Origin: Eubacterium callanderi
Lineage (GTDB): Bacteria > Bacillota > Clostridia > Eubacteriales > Eubacteriaceae
Assembly (NCBI RefSeq): GCF_900142645.1
Contig: NZ_FRBP01000002.1
Span: 124,001 to 188,000, forward strand
DNA length: 64,000 bases
Direction of reading: 5' to 3'
The position numbers and the translations under genes are program-made. The notes beneath the pieces are model-generated. The model was not told where the DNA came from. It was given only the letters and a program-made list of their open reading frames with translations, and did not search any database. This document shows positions 48,454-57,648 of this stretch, piece by piece (position 1 is the stretch's first letter; the number at the start of each line of letters is the position of its first letter).

Positions 48454-49041
48454 ATGAATGGGCAAATCTTTAACCCGATTCCCTTCGAAATAACCATGGA
48501 GACTTTAAACGACGCTTTGAAGCTTCGGAATCGTAAACGGCTTTTAAATCAGGCGCAGCTCCTGCTGGATCAGACCAATGCTGCCGCAGTGCCAAAGGCG
48601 CTGGTCATTCCCGGCTCTGTCGATAAAAAAACGGAAACGCAGATTGTGATCAACGGCGCGTCCTTTACCAGCCCAAAGCTTATGACAAATCTGGATGAGG
48701 GCGATGCTCTTTACGCGTACATTGCGACCTGCGGCACTGAAATTGACGCTTATGCTGCTTCCTTAACGGATCAGATGGATCTTTTTATAATTGATGGCAT
48801 CATGAACCTCCTGGTGGGCACCGGAAAGACCTTTGTATCGGAGAAGGTAAGCAGCTCCGTCGGCTGGCCTGATATTTACGACTATGTTCCCGGCATGGGT
48901 GAAGCATGGCCAAAAGACGAACAGGTTAAACTTTTTAACCTATTTGGCTGTTATCCTGCCGAAATCGGGGTTTCAATGGAGGACGCGGCCTTTGTTCTGC
49001 CCAGAAGATCCACCATCGGTATTCTGTCAAAAACCAAGTAA
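48454..49041 (+). CDS. MetH-reactivation-domain-like protein
   Basis: A 195-residue soluble protein similar in layout to the activation domain of B12-dependent methionine synthase, which binds S-adenosylmethionine and helps reductive methylation of cob(II)alamin. Seen are LYAYIATCGTEIDAYAASLT, FIIDGIMNLLVGTGKTFVSE, IYDYVPGMGEAWPKDEQVKL (C-terminal core), and PRRSTIGILS at the end. Stand-alone versions occur with corrinoid methyltransferases in acetogens; none is adjacent here. A terminator follows. Confidence 0.8.
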   Translation: MNGQIFNPIPFEITMETLNDALKLRNRKRLLNQAQLLLDQTNAAAVPKALVIPGSVDKKTETQIVINGASFTSPKLMTNLDEGDALYAYIATCGTEIDAYAASLTDQMDLFIIDGIMNLLVGTGKTFVSEKVSSSVGWPDIYDYVPGMGEAWPKDEQVKLFNLFGCYPAEIGVSMEDAAFVLPRRSTIGILSKTK

Positions 49042-49046
49042 TTTAC

Positions 49047-49072
49047 CAAGAGCCTGCGAGGCTCTTTTTTAA
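49047..49072 (+). terminator. Terminator of the MetH-reactivation-like gene
   Basis: AAGAGCCT/AGGCTCTT around GCG, then T residues. Confidence 0.92.
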
Positions 49073-49111
49073 ATAAAAAAAGCCGCTGAATCAGCGACTA
49101 AAATTTAATAT

Positions 49112-49185
49112 TGGAGGTGCTACCCAGAATCGAACTGGGGATAGAGGTGTTGCAGACCTTTGCCTTACCGCTTGGCTATAGCACC
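49112..49185 (-). tRNA. tRNA-Cys (anticodon GCA)
   Basis: Acceptor GGTGCTA/TAGCACC, anticodon loop CTGCAAC, T-arm CCCAG-TTCGATT-CTGGG, CCA encoded. Last in a five-tRNA minus-strand cluster. Confidence 0.93.
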
Positions 49186-49192
49186 TTAAAAA

Positions 49193-49268
49193 TGGAGCGG
49201 AAGACGAGATTTGAACTCGCGACCCTCGCCTTGGCAAGGCGATGCTCTACCACTGAGCCACTTCCGCT
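49193..49268 (-). tRNA. tRNA-Gly (anticodon GCC)
   Basis: Acceptor AGCGGAA/TTCCGCT, anticodon loop TTGCCAA, CCA encoded. Confidence 0.95.
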
Positions 49269-49309
49269 TATTAATCTATTAACACTGTCTGGCCACTTAG
49301 TGATCAAAG

Positions 49310-49385
<76 letters not shown>

Positions 49386-49492
49386 TTGCATAAACTTGCA
49401 GTGACGAGTACTAATTATACTGTCTCAAGTTAATGTTGTCAAGTACTTTTTTAGAAAAAAATAAATACTTTTACGTTTATGTACAATAAAAA

Positions 49493-49569
49493 TGGCGACC
49501 TGGAAGAGACTCGAACTCTCGACCTCCAGCGTGACAGGCTGGCATTCTAACCAACTGAACTACCAGGCC
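49493..49569 (-). tRNA. tRNA-Asp (anticodon GTC)
   Basis: Acceptor GGCCTGG/CCAGGTC with one G-U pair, anticodon loop CTGTCAC, CCA encoded. Confidence 0.95.
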
Positions 49570-49584
49570 GCAGTACATAAAAAA

Positions 49585-49660
49585 TGGTGGTCGCTATAGG
49601 GCTCGAACCTATGACCCCCTGCTTGTAAGGCAGGTGCTCTCCCAGCTGAGCTAAGCGACC
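49585..49660 (-). tRNA. tRNA-Val (anticodon TAC)
   Basis: Acceptor GGTCGCT/AGCGACC, anticodon loop CTTACAA, CCA encoded. First gene of the cluster Val-Asp-Phe-Gly-Cys. Confidence 0.95.
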
Positions 49661-49744
49661 ATCAACTTGAGTACGTGCATTATTATACGGCAGCACGCAC
49701 TCTTTGTCAACACTTTTTTCACACAAATTTTAAAAAAATTAAAA

Positions 49745-50488
49745 TTATTTTTTTTCTGCCACAAACTGAACGCGGTCGCATTCGTTGCTTCCCTGCAGGA
49801 ATGTGCCAAAAGCGTAGATTTTAATATTCATAAAGCCTGCGTTCTTGAGCATGTGGTAAATTTCCTCTACCGTATAAATATACTGACTCTGGCTTTCATC
49901 GTAACGGGAGTAGCGGCCGTCCTCCTCTTTTATGAAAAAGGAGAGATCGTAGTCCATACGCCCGGCTTCAAAGTCCGGCGAATTTTCCCACACGCAGTAG
50001 ACATTGTCCAGGTCATAGACATAGGTATTGTCCTTTATAACCTCTTTAAACTTAACTGGGGTGTTGATGTCAAAAAGGAGTAGTCCGCCGCTTTTAAGGG
50101 CATCCTGGCTGCAATAAATGAAGTTCTGAACCGCCGCCTTGTCGGGCAGGTAGTTGACGCTGTCGCAGCAGGAAACCACCGCGTCAAATTCTTCGCCGAT
50201 CTGAAAATTGCTCATATCTCCCATAAAGAACCGGACATCTCCCAGGTTCTGTTCGGCGATTTTTTCATCCGCGACAGTCAGCATTTCCTCGGACAAATCC
50301 ACAGCGGTTACCGCATAGCCTTTTTGGGCCAGCTCGCTGGTAATATTACCGGTGCCGCAGCCAAATTCCAGCACGCTTTTCACTTCATTTTTCGCATTGA
50401 GCAGAAGGCGGAACACGTAATCCCCCCACTGCTTATAGTCAATTTCGCGCATCAGGTCATCATAGACCTGTGCAAATTCCTCATACAT
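49745..50488 (-). CDS. Class I SAM-dependent methyltransferase
   Basis: A 247-residue methyltransferase. Motif I is VLEFGCGTGNITSELAQKGY (about 39-58), motif post-I VTAVDLSEEML, motif II region VVSCCDSVNYLP (about 105-116) and ALKSGGLLLFDINTPVKF (about 131-148). The N-terminus MYEEFAQVYDDLMREIDYKQ resembles YqeM-type enzymes often placed near Obg/rsfS in Firmicutes; here it follows an amidohydrolase gene by 23 bases. Substrate unknown. Confidence 0.87.
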   Translation of the reverse strand: MYEEFAQVYDDLMREIDYKQWGDYVFRLLLNAKNEVKSVLEFGCGTGNITSELAQKGYAVTAVDLSEEMLTVADEKIAEQNLGDVRFFMGDMSNFQIGEEFDAVVSCCDSVNYLPDKAAVQNFIYCSQDALKSGGLLLFDINTPVKFKEVIKDNTYVYDLDNVYCVWENSPDFEAGRMDYDLSFFIKEEDGRYSRYDESQSQYIYTVEEIYHMLKNAGFMNIKIYAFGTFLQGSNECDRVQFVAEKK

Positions 50489-50511
50489 TCTGTTTTCTCC
50501 TCACTCTCTCT

Positions 50512-51699
50512 TTAAAGGGTGTATTCTCCCGCTTTGGTAAGAATATTCATATAAACCTGAAGTCCTCTCAGAAGAACCTTTTCGTCAAAATTAAAGCCGT
50601 GGGTGTGGAGGTTCTGGGTATAGCCCTTCTCCTCGCTGCCGGAGCCAAGGCCCATAAAAACACCGGGAATGGCTTTCCGGTACATGGCGAAATCCTCAGC
50701 CAGCATCACCTTTTTAAATAGCTTCTTTTCATCTGCCTCACCGCACAGGGGCCAGATCTGGTCGAACAGGACCTCACTGTTGATCACTGGAGGGTACATA
50801 TCGACAAATCTGATTTCAATCCTGCAATGGTACATCTGCTCAATGCCTCTGGCCATATCCACCATGCGCTGTTTCATGGCCTTCTGGACATCCTCCGAGA
50901 ATGAGCGCACTGTACCGGAAAGGATGACTTTATCGGCGATAATATTCATCCGTGTACCACCGTTTATGGTGCCGATGGACAGCAGGGCGCTGTCGTTTGG
51001 GCTCACTGTCCGGCTCACGATTTTCTGAAGGCCGGAAATGTAATCGGCAGTGGCTACAATGGCATCGATCCCCTGGTCCGGGTCGGCCGCGTGGCCGCTT
51101 TTCCCCAGAATATCGATATAAAATTCCGAGGTCATTGCCATCATCGGCCCTGGGGTGGTGCTGATGAGCCCTTCCTCTACAAAGGGGAACAGGTGGTAGC
51201 CAAAAATCGCTTTGGCTTTGTATTTTTCAAGCACGCCGCTCTCGACAATGGGGCCGGCTCCGCCTGGTCCCTCCTCGGCGGGCTGGAACACCAGCAGCGT
51301 GTTGCGCACTCGGGCTTCCGGGTGCTCCTTCAAATATCTGGCGACCAGGAGCACCATGCTCATATGGCCGTCGTGGCCGCAGGCGTGCATCATCCCCTCA
51401 TGCTCGGAGGCAAAATCCACCCCGGTTTCTTCCACTACGCCCAGGCCGTCCATGTCGGTGCGGATGGCGATGGTCTCATCCAGCCCGTTCAGGCTTGGGA
51501 TAAACAGGACAACGCCGGTATCGCAGACCTTCTCAGGGGTATAGCCCAGCTTTTCAAGGTAATCCATAATAAACGCTTGGGTTTCACGCTCATTAAAGCC
51601 CGTTTCCGGAATTTTATGTAAAGCCCGCCGGAGACTGACGGCTTCCGGCTCATAGGCTTTGATAGCTTCAGGAAGCTTTTGATAAAAGTCAACTGCCAT
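50512..51699 (-). CDS. M20D-family amidohydrolase (hippurate hydrolase/N-acyl-amino-acid type)
   Basis: A 395-residue metal-dependent amidohydrolase. Motifs: RRALHKIPETGFNE (about 23-36), IAIRTDMDGL (catalytic Asp), MMHACGHDGHMSMVL (about 107-121; Cys and His metal ligands), FQPAEEGPGGA (about 146-156; catalytic Glu pair) and the later MTSEFYIDILGKSGHAADPD. Relatives hydrolyse N-acetyl amino acids, hippurate or indole-acetyl conjugates. The gene starts the two-gene unit with the methyltransferase. RBS AAAGGAGTG stands before ATG 51699. Confidence 0.92.
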   Translation of the reverse strand: MAVDFYQKLPEAIKAYEPEAVSLRRALHKIPETGFNERETQAFIMDYLEKLGYTPEKVCDTGVVLFIPSLNGLDETIAIRTDMDGLGVVEETGVDFASEHEGMMHACGHDGHMSMVLLVARYLKEHPEARVRNTLLVFQPAEEGPGGAGPIVESGVLEKYKAKAIFGYHLFPFVEEGLISTTPGPMMAMTSEFYIDILGKSGHAADPDQGIDAIVATADYISGLQKIVSRTVSPNDSALLSIGTINGGTRMNIIADKVILSGTVRSFSEDVQKAMKQRMVDMARGIEQMYHCRIEIRFVDMYPPVINSEVLFDQIWPLCGEADEKKLFKKVMLAEDFAMYRKAIPGVFMGLGSGSEEKGYTQNLHTHGFNFDEKVLLRGLQVYMNILTKAGEYTL

Positions 51700-51782
51700 G
51701 AAATCACTCCTTTTTTAAAGATTAAGCATAATTATATATTAAAGGCCGGGATAACACAAGCGCGCGCAGCCACCGCGGCCAT

Positions 51783-51821
51783 TAAAAAAGATGACGTGTC
51801 AAAACGGCATGTCATCTCTTA
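51783..51821 (-). terminator. Terminator of the antiterminator gene
   Basis: AGATGACGTG pairs with CATGTCATCT with short loop and flanking T/A tracts. Confidence 0.8.
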
Positions 51822-51824
51822 TGG

Positions 51825-52646
51825 TTAAGCGCTTCGGATACGCTCGATGTGCAGGGCCAGGTAGCTGACCTCTTTTTCGGTAAACGGCTCGCCCAGCTCG
51901 CGGGATAACTTTTCACAGATTTCTCCGGCCACCTCAAAGGCGTAGGCGCATTTTTCCTTTGTAAACTCGATCATATCGCTGTTGAGCTTCTCGTTATTGT
52001 GCACCCGGGCCATCATACACTTAATATGATATAAAAGCCGGTTGTAGGCAAAGGAGCCCATATCGATCCTGACGCCACATTCTTTCTCGATCCGTTCAAT
52101 GCTCTCTCGGATGATTACTGGAATTTTGAGTGACTGGGAAACCTGAGTGTCGCTGAGAGCCGAGTGAATATACAGGGTAATGTAGCTGACCTCGTCGGGA
52201 ATGCTGTAACCGGTACGCTCGCGGATGATCTCCCGACCCTTTTCGGCTATGGCATACTCTTCCTCAAAAAGCAAGCGGATATCCTCCGAAAAAGGGTTGG
52301 ACAGATCCATCCGACTGTTCATACGGACAATGGAAAAGGCGATATGGTCAGCCAGCGGCAGCAGAATATTGGTATCCACAGCTTTGAATTTTTCCTCGGA
52401 CAGACGGATAATATCATTGGCGATCTCCAGATAAACTGGATCGACCGCGCTGATAAGCTTGTCTGAAGGGCCTTTGCTGGTTTCTTTTTGCAAATGGTAT
52501 TTTTTAACGCTTTTCGGGTCCTCAAAGGGCTGGTTGACTTTTTTGTTAAAGCCCACGCCCTTCCCCAGAAAGATGACCTCCTCCTTGCGTCTGAGGTCAA
52601 CGGCCAGAACCGCGTTGTTATTTAAAACTTTTTTGACACAGTACAC
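51825..52646 (-). CDS. BglG/GlcT-family RNA-binding antiterminator
   Basis: A 273-residue transcriptional antiterminator. The N-terminal CAT RNA-binding domain (VYCVKKVLNNNAVLAVDLRR, then VIFLGKGVGFNKK) is followed by two PRDs with conserved His residues: LPLADHIAFSI and YITLYIHSAL in PRD1, and LLYHIKCMMARV and YLALHIERI in PRD2. PTS enzymes phosphorylate these His residues to control activity. Start is GTG 52646: GGGGGG lies nine bases upstream and the first residues align with LicT/GlcT. It lies directly downstream of the ptsG-like gene and probably acts on its leader terminator (55136-55194). Confidence 0.92.
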   Translation of the reverse strand: MYCVKKVLNNNAVLAVDLRRKEEVIFLGKGVGFNKKVNQPFEDPKSVKKYHLQKETSKGPSDKLISAVDPVYLEIANDIIRLSEEKFKAVDTNILLPLADHIAFSIVRMNSRMDLSNPFSEDIRLLFEEEYAIAEKGREIIRERTGYSIPDEVSYITLYIHSALSDTQVSQSLKIPVIIRESIERIEKECGVRIDMGSFAYNRLLYHIKCMMARVHNNEKLNSDMIEFTKEKCAYAFEVAGEICEKLSRELGEPFTEKEVSYLALHIERIRSA

Positions 52647-52683
52647 TCGCTGTATCCCCCCTTCTGTATCTTCTCTCAAAGCT

Positions 52684-52727
52684 GTAAAAAGGAAGGCCTT
52701 TCCTATTATAAAGAGCCTTCCTTTTGT
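52684..52727 (-). terminator. Terminator of the ptsG-like gene
   Basis: AAAAGGAAGGC (52687-52697) pairs with GCCTTCCTTTT (52715-52725). Confidence 0.88.
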
Positions 52728-52771
52728 CGTTCGCTGATGGTCTTGTTTTAGCTTTCTATCCTATTATACAC

Positions 52772-55000
52772 TTATCCGTCAATTTCGACAACATCCATAT
52801 CAGTGGTCGCGTCGCCTTTTGCCAGAATCTTCATATCCTTGCCCGCCGGCAGACCGGTAAAGATCATGGGCACAGCCGCGGACGGGGCGTTAGCCTCAAT
52901 AAAGGGCAGGTCGATGGTCAGGAGCAGATCGCCGCGCTTGACCATATCGCCCTGCTCAACGTGCGGGGTAAAGCCCTTGCCGTCCAGATTAACGGTGTCA
53001 ATGCCCACATGGATGAGCAGCTCTGTGCCGTCGGCGGATTTCATCCCAATGGCGTGGCCTGTGGGGAAAAGCACCTCAATGGAGCCATCACAGGGCGCGT
53101 GTACCTCGGAGCCGGTCGGGAATACCACAATGCCATCGCCCAGCATTTTCTGGCTGAAGGCATCGTCCGGGGTTTCCTCGATACTGGCAACGCAGCCGTC
53201 GATGGGGCTTGAGAAAAATTCGACAGTGCCATTCCTTTCAGCAGCTTCTGGCGTTTCTCCGGCCTTTGGCGCTTCGGTTTCAGCCACATCCAGCGACAGG
53301 TTATCCGCTTCCGGCGTTTCCAGGAATTCTTCAAGGTTTGACTTGATATTCGGTACGGTCGGTCCGTAAATAACCTGAACGCCCTGGCCCTTGATGACCA
53401 CACCGGCTGCGCCGCTCTGTTTTAAAAGGTCTTCCCTGACAATGGATGAATCCTTGACCGTTGTACGCAAACGGGTTATACAGTTGTCCAGATCTTCGAT
53501 ATTCGCCTTACCCCCAAGGCCCACTGTGATCATGGCTGAAACAGGATCGCTGACGCCTACGGCAGGACTGCCTTCTGCGCCGCTGTTCTTTCTGGCGTCG
53601 ACGTCGGCCCGGGTGTAGAGTTTGGTTTCTTCATCGTCATCCTCACGGCCTGGTGTTTTCAGGTTAAACTTCTTAATCAGGGTTCTGAACAGGATCCAGT
53701 AAATAAAGAAGTAAGCCACGCCCACCAGCACAATATTGACCCAGTGGGTCTTGTCATTGCCCTGGAGAATACCAAACAGGAACATATCAATGAGACCGCC
53801 GGAGAAGGTCATCCCAACCCCAACGTTTAAAATGTGCATGAGCATATAGGAGAGACCGCAGAGCACACAGTGAATAATGTATAAGAACGGTGCCACGAAC
53901 AGGAAGGTGAACTCGATGGGCTCGGTAATCCCTGTCAGGACAGCTGTCAGAGCTGCGGACAACAGCAGGCCGCCGACGAGCTTGCGTTTTTCTGGCTTGG
54001 CGCACTGGTACATGGCCAGAGCTGCGCCCGGAAGCCCAAAGATCATGAATGGAAATTTACCGGACATAAAGCGTGTGGCCTCTACGCTGAACTGGGTCAC
54101 GTTGCCGCTGGCCAGCTGGGCGAAGAAAATATTCTGGGCCCCTTCGATCATCTGTCCGTCCACGTTCATCACGCCGCCGACGCTGGTCTGCCAGAACGGG
54201 ATATAAAACACATGGTGCAGGCCAAAGGGAATGAGGGCACGCTCGATAAAACCGTAGATAAAGGTGCCAATGTAGCCGGAATTGATGACCACATTGCCGA
54301 TGGCGTTGATTCCAATCTGGATATAGGGCCATACAAAGAACATTAAAACGCCCACTACCAGGTAAACCAGCGCGGTGATGATGGGGACAAAACGGGTGCC
54401 GCCAAAAAAGGAGATCACAGACGGCAGCTTGATGTTATAGAATTTGTTGGTTAAGGCTGCTGCGCCGAGCCCAACAATGATCCCACCGAATACCCCCATC
54501 TGCAGGGATTCGATCCCGACGGTACTCGAGATGGAGCCAGACGGCAGCAGGCGGCTGGCCACAATTTCCGTAAAGGGCTGGTTCGCGGCTAAGGCGGCTG
54601 CCCTGGCGGTTTCGTTGGCGGCTGCCAGGGTTTCCGGCGAGTAGGTGCCGGTCAGGCCGATCAGGGTGCTGATAACTGTGTGCATGATGAAGAAGCCGAT
54701 AACCCCTGCCAGCGCGGCAACAGCCTTTTCCTTCTTCGCCATGCCAATGGCCACGCCGATGGCAAAAATAATGGGCAGGTTGGCAAAAATAACATTCCCC
54801 GCCTCACTCATGACCGTTAAAATGGTATAGGCAACGGTTCCCTCGCCCATGACACTGGTGAGCCCGTAGGACTCCAGCATCACTTCATTTGTAAAGGAGC
54901 CCCCGATCCCCAGCAGCAGGCCCGCTACGGGAAGAAGGGCAATTGGCAGCATGAAGGCGCGGCCTACGCGCTGCAGAACACCAAAAATCTTGTCTTTCAT
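52772..55000 (-). CDS. ptsG: PTS glucose-type transporter, fused EIICBA (PtsG-like)
   Basis: A 742-residue phosphotransferase-system permease importing and phosphorylating a hexose, most likely glucose. EIIC (about 1-420) starts FGVLQRVGRAFMLPIALLPV and includes FIYGFIERALIPFGLHHVFY and ITEPIEFTFLF. EIIB shows the active Cys in NIEDLDNCITRLR (about residue 487). EIIA at the C-terminus has SPIDGCVASI and the phosphorylated His in TELLIHVGIDTVNL (about 665). Start ATG 55000 follows GAGGAGG. Upstream is a leader with a strong terminator typical of GlcT control. A maltose or N-acetylglucosamine specificity is less likely but not excluded. Confidence 0.92.
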   Translation of the reverse strand: MKDKIFGVLQRVGRAFMLPIALLPVAGLLLGIGGSFTNEVMLESYGLTSVMGEGTVAYTILTVMSEAGNVIFANLPIIFAIGVAIGMAKKEKAVAALAGVIGFFIMHTVISTLIGLTGTYSPETLAAANETARAAALAANQPFTEIVASRLLPSGSISSTVGIESLQMGVFGGIIVGLGAAALTNKFYNIKLPSVISFFGGTRFVPIITALVYLVVGVLMFFVWPYIQIGINAIGNVVINSGYIGTFIYGFIERALIPFGLHHVFYIPFWQTSVGGVMNVDGQMIEGAQNIFFAQLASGNVTQFSVEATRFMSGKFPFMIFGLPGAALAMYQCAKPEKRKLVGGLLLSAALTAVLTGITEPIEFTFLFVAPFLYIIHCVLCGLSYMLMHILNVGVGMTFSGGLIDMFLFGILQGNDKTHWVNIVLVGVAYFFIYWILFRTLIKKFNLKTPGREDDDEETKLYTRADVDARKNSGAEGSPAVGVSDPVSAMITVGLGGKANIEDLDNCITRLRTTVKDSSIVREDLLKQSGAAGVVIKGQGVQVIYGPTVPNIKSNLEEFLETPEADNLSLDVAETEAPKAGETPEAAERNGTVEFFSSPIDGCVASIEETPDDAFSQKMLGDGIVVFPTGSEVHAPCDGSIEVLFPTGHAIGMKSADGTELLIHVGIDTVNLDGKGFTPHVEQGDMVKRGDLLLTIDLPFIEANAPSAAVPMIFTGLPAGKDMKILAKGDATTDMDVVEIDG

Positions 55001-55135
55001 TTGTTTCCTCCTCATTTTGTAATGGTGTTATGATTTGTACATGTTGGAAATAGAGACCTAATGCTATCGAATAAAACGATAACAAGCTTCTCAGGTTATA
55101 TACCCAATTTTATAAGCTGGTCTCATTTCGGGCAA

Positions 55136-55194
55136 CAAAAAAGGCATTAACTCTCAAAAAACTGTAACAAACAGCTCTTTGACAGTTAATGCCT
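55136..55194 (-). promoter_or_regulatory. Leader terminator with antiterminator site (ptsG)
   Basis: On the minus strand, AGGCATTAACT (55194 to 55184) pairs with AGTTAATGCCT (55152 to 55142) and runs into seven T. This conditional terminator lies about 140 bases before ptsG; a GlcT-type protein would bind RNA overlapping its 5' arm and prevent termination when sugar is present. Confidence 0.75.
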
Positions 55195-55377
55195 GCATAA
55201 CCAGTAACACACCATCGGTACAAATTATTTAACTACCACTATCATACGGCACTGTTAAGAATCTGTCAAGCTTTTTTTATGAAAATAATGTCTGCAAATT
55301 TTACATTATTTTGAATTTTTCTGTTTCTTTTCCTGTATACATCTGGTACAATAGGGATTACAAACTAATAAGTAAAG
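55195..55377. other. Divergent promoter region of ptsG and the lysine operon
   Basis: AT-rich stretch holding the ptsG transcription start on the minus strand and, on the plus strand, TACAAT (55347-55352) that would start the lysine-riboswitch transcript near 55358. No gene seen. Confidence 0.5.
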
Positions 55378-55545
55378 ATAGAGGCGCGTTTTTAAAGAGT
55401 AACTGCCAGGATTACGACAGGGTAAGAGGAATGGCGGCCAAAGGGAAAAACGCCGAAGGGCCCGGTACTGTCAGCCGGCTTCCTGGGGTTATTGTGAAGA
55501 ACAATAATACTGTCATCGAAAGATGGAGTGCTGTCAAAACTGCAA
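55374..55545 (+). promoter_or_regulatory. Lysine riboswitch (L box)
   Basis: The leader contains GATAGAGGCGCG (55379), AAAGAGTAACTG (about 55396), AAGGGAAAAACGCCGAAGGG (55440s) and closes near ATGGAGTGCTGTC (about 55524-55537), the conserved core of the lysine-binding L box. A GC-rich hairpin followed by T-rich sequence (GGCCCTCAGGGCTTTTG near 55577) is the likely terminator. Lysine binding would stop transcription of the downstream asd-dap-lysC operon. Confidence 0.9.
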
Positions 55546-55682
55546 ACTCGATACATTTTAGTCCTTCCGGACTCTGGCCCTCAGGGCTTTTGTGCTTTCC
55601 GGAATCTGTAACTTTTTGCAATTTTATAGCTGGTATCTTTACTGGCTTTTTTTATTATATTTAATCAAAGGAGGATTTCTCG

Positions 55683-56681
55683 ATGAAATCATACAACGTT
55701 GCTGTGGTCGGCGCCACTGGCATGGTCGGTCAAAAAATGCTTCAGGTACTGGAAGAAATGAAATTTCCAGTAAATAATTTATATCCTATGGCTTCTGCCC
55801 GCTCCAAGGGTAAAACCGTCAAATTCGGCGATAAAGAATACGTGGTTGAGGAGCTCTGCGACGAGGCCTTTGACAAGGACATTGATATTGCCCTGTTCTC
55901 TGCCGGCGGCAGCACCAGCGAACGCTTTGCCCCTGCCGCTGCCAAGAGAGGCGTTATTGTCATTGACAACAGCTCTGCCTGGCGCATGGACCCGGAAGTG
56001 CCGCTGGTTGTGCCGGAGGTAAACCCAGAGGACTTAAAAAGACACAAAAACATCATTGCCAATCCAAACTGCTCTACCATCCAGGCCATGGTCGCCTTAA
56101 AGCCCATCTATGACAAATACGGGATCGACCGTATCGTCTACTCTACCTACCAGGCCGTCTCCGGCTCTGGCGTCAAGGGCTACAAGGATTTGGAGGAAGG
56201 CGTAAAGGGCGCCGAAAACCAGTTTTACCCACACCCCATCGCCTACAACTGCCTGCCCCATATCGACGATTTTCTGGACAACGGCTATACCAAGGAAGAA
56301 ATGAAAATGGTCAACGAAACCCACAAGATCATGCATGACGACAATATCCGGGTGACCGCTACCACAGTGCGTGTTCCGGTTTACTACGGCCATTCCGAGA
56401 GCATTAACGTTGAAACCAAAAAGCCTTTTGAAATCGAGGATGTCAAGGCCCTTTTCAAGGACGCACCAGGCTGTGTCCTGAGAGATGACCCTGCCAACAA
56501 TGTTTACCCGCTGGCCCGTGAAGCCGAAGGCACCAATGACGTCTATATCGGCCGTATCCGCCGCGATTTCAGCATCGACAACGGCATCAACTTCTGGTGT
56601 GTTGCCGACAACATCCGCAAGGGCGCAGCTGCCAACGCGGTACAGATCGCTTTCGCCTTAATCGAAGAAGGCTTAATTTAA
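55683..56681 (+). CDS. asd: Aspartate-semialdehyde dehydrogenase
   Basis: A 332-residue enzyme reducing aspartyl phosphate to aspartate semialdehyde with NADPH. GATGMVGQKML (10-20) is the dinucleotide loop, ALFSAGGSTSERFAP lies at about 70, NPNCSTIQAMVALKP (about 125-139) holds the catalytic Cys, and TTVRVPVYYGHSE holds the region of the catalytic His. First gene after the lysine riboswitch; AAAGGAGG precedes ATG 55683. Confidence 0.95.
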   Translation: MKSYNVAVVGATGMVGQKMLQVLEEMKFPVNNLYPMASARSKGKTVKFGDKEYVVEELCDEAFDKDIDIALFSAGGSTSERFAPAAAKRGVIVIDNSSAWRMDPEVPLVVPEVNPEDLKRHKNIIANPNCSTIQAMVALKPIYDKYGIDRIVYSTYQAVSGSGVKGYKDLEEGVKGAENQFYPHPIAYNCLPHIDDFLDNGYTKEEMKMVNETHKIMHDDNIRVTATTVRVPVYYGHSESINVETKKPFEIEDVKALFKDAPGCVLRDDPANNVYPLAREAEGTNDVYIGRIRRDFSIDNGINFWCVADNIRKGAAANAVQIAFALIEEGLI

Positions 56682-56726
56682 CACTTTCCGGCCCCGCGCC
56701 GGATAAAATACTGAGGAGGAACTATT

Positions 56727-57608
56727 ATGTCCACTATTTTTACAGGAAGCTGTGTGGCTCTGGTCACACCATTCAGGGACAACAAGATTGATTTTGACCG
56801 GTTCAGAGAGCTCATTGACTGGCACATCGAAAATGGCACCGACGCCATTCTGGTGGCCGGAACCACCGGCGAGACCTCAACCCTCACCGATCAGGAGCAT
56901 CTTGATCTGCTGCGGGTTGCCGGCGAACATATTGCCGGCCGCGTTCCCTACATTGCCGGTACTGGCAGTAATGATACCGCCTACTCCATCATGCTCTCAA
57001 AATACGCTGAGGAGCAGGGTGCGGACGCGGTTTTAGTCATTAACCCCTACTATAACAAATCCACCCAGAAGGGGATTTACGTGCACATTAAGGCCATTGC
57101 CGACGCCATCAAGGTGCCGATCATTGTCTACAATGTGCCCAGCCGCACCGGGGCCAACATCAGTGTGTCCACCATGCAGAAGCTGGCCGAGATCCCCAAT
57201 GTCCAGGCAGTCAAGGAAGCCAGCGGCGACATCAGCCAGATCACAGAAATTGCCCGCACCTGCGGCGACAAGCTGGATGTTTACAGCGGCAACGACGACC
57301 AGACCCTGCCCATCCTTTCTGTGGGCGGCAAAGGCATTATCTCCGTTTCTGCCAACATCATTCCAAAGGATATGCACGACCTGGTCTCTGCTTTTATGGA
57401 CGGAAATGTGGACAAGGCGCGGAAAATACAGTTTGACACCAACCTGATTAACCTGGCCATGTTCTATGAAACCAACCCGATTCCGGTTAAAACCGCCATG
57501 CGGCTGCTGGGCACCGATACCGGCGAAATGCGCCTGCCCCTGGTTGAAATGGAAGAGGCCAATGAAGCGCGTTTGGTTGAAGCCCTGAAGGAATACGGAC
57601 TGCTTTAA
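56727..57608 (+). CDS. dapA: 4-Hydroxy-tetrahydrodipicolinate synthase
   Basis: A 293-residue (beta/alpha)8 enzyme condensing pyruvate with aspartate semialdehyde. GTCVALVTPF-type start (SCVALVTPFRDNKID), GTTGETSTLTDQEH (about 45-58), VLVINPYYNKSTQKGIY (about 102-118), VPIIVYNVPSRTG and the Schiff-base Lys in VQAVKEASGD (about residue 162) are all present. Forty-five bases after asd; GAGGAGGAA stands before ATG 56727. Confidence 0.96.
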   Translation: MSTIFTGSCVALVTPFRDNKIDFDRFRELIDWHIENGTDAILVAGTTGETSTLTDQEHLDLLRVAGEHIAGRVPYIAGTGSNDTAYSIMLSKYAEEQGADAVLVINPYYNKSTQKGIYVHIKAIADAIKVPIIVYNVPSRTGANISVSTMQKLAEIPNVQAVKEASGDISQITEIARTCGDKLDVYSGNDDQTLPILSVGGKGIISVSANIIPKDMHDLVSAFMDGNVDKARKIQFDTNLINLAMFYETNPIPVKTAMRLLGTDTGEMRLPLVEMEEANEARLVEALKEYGLL

Positions 57609-57648
57609 TAAGGCGGTTCATAAAATTTAATAAAAGAGGTACTCCCCT

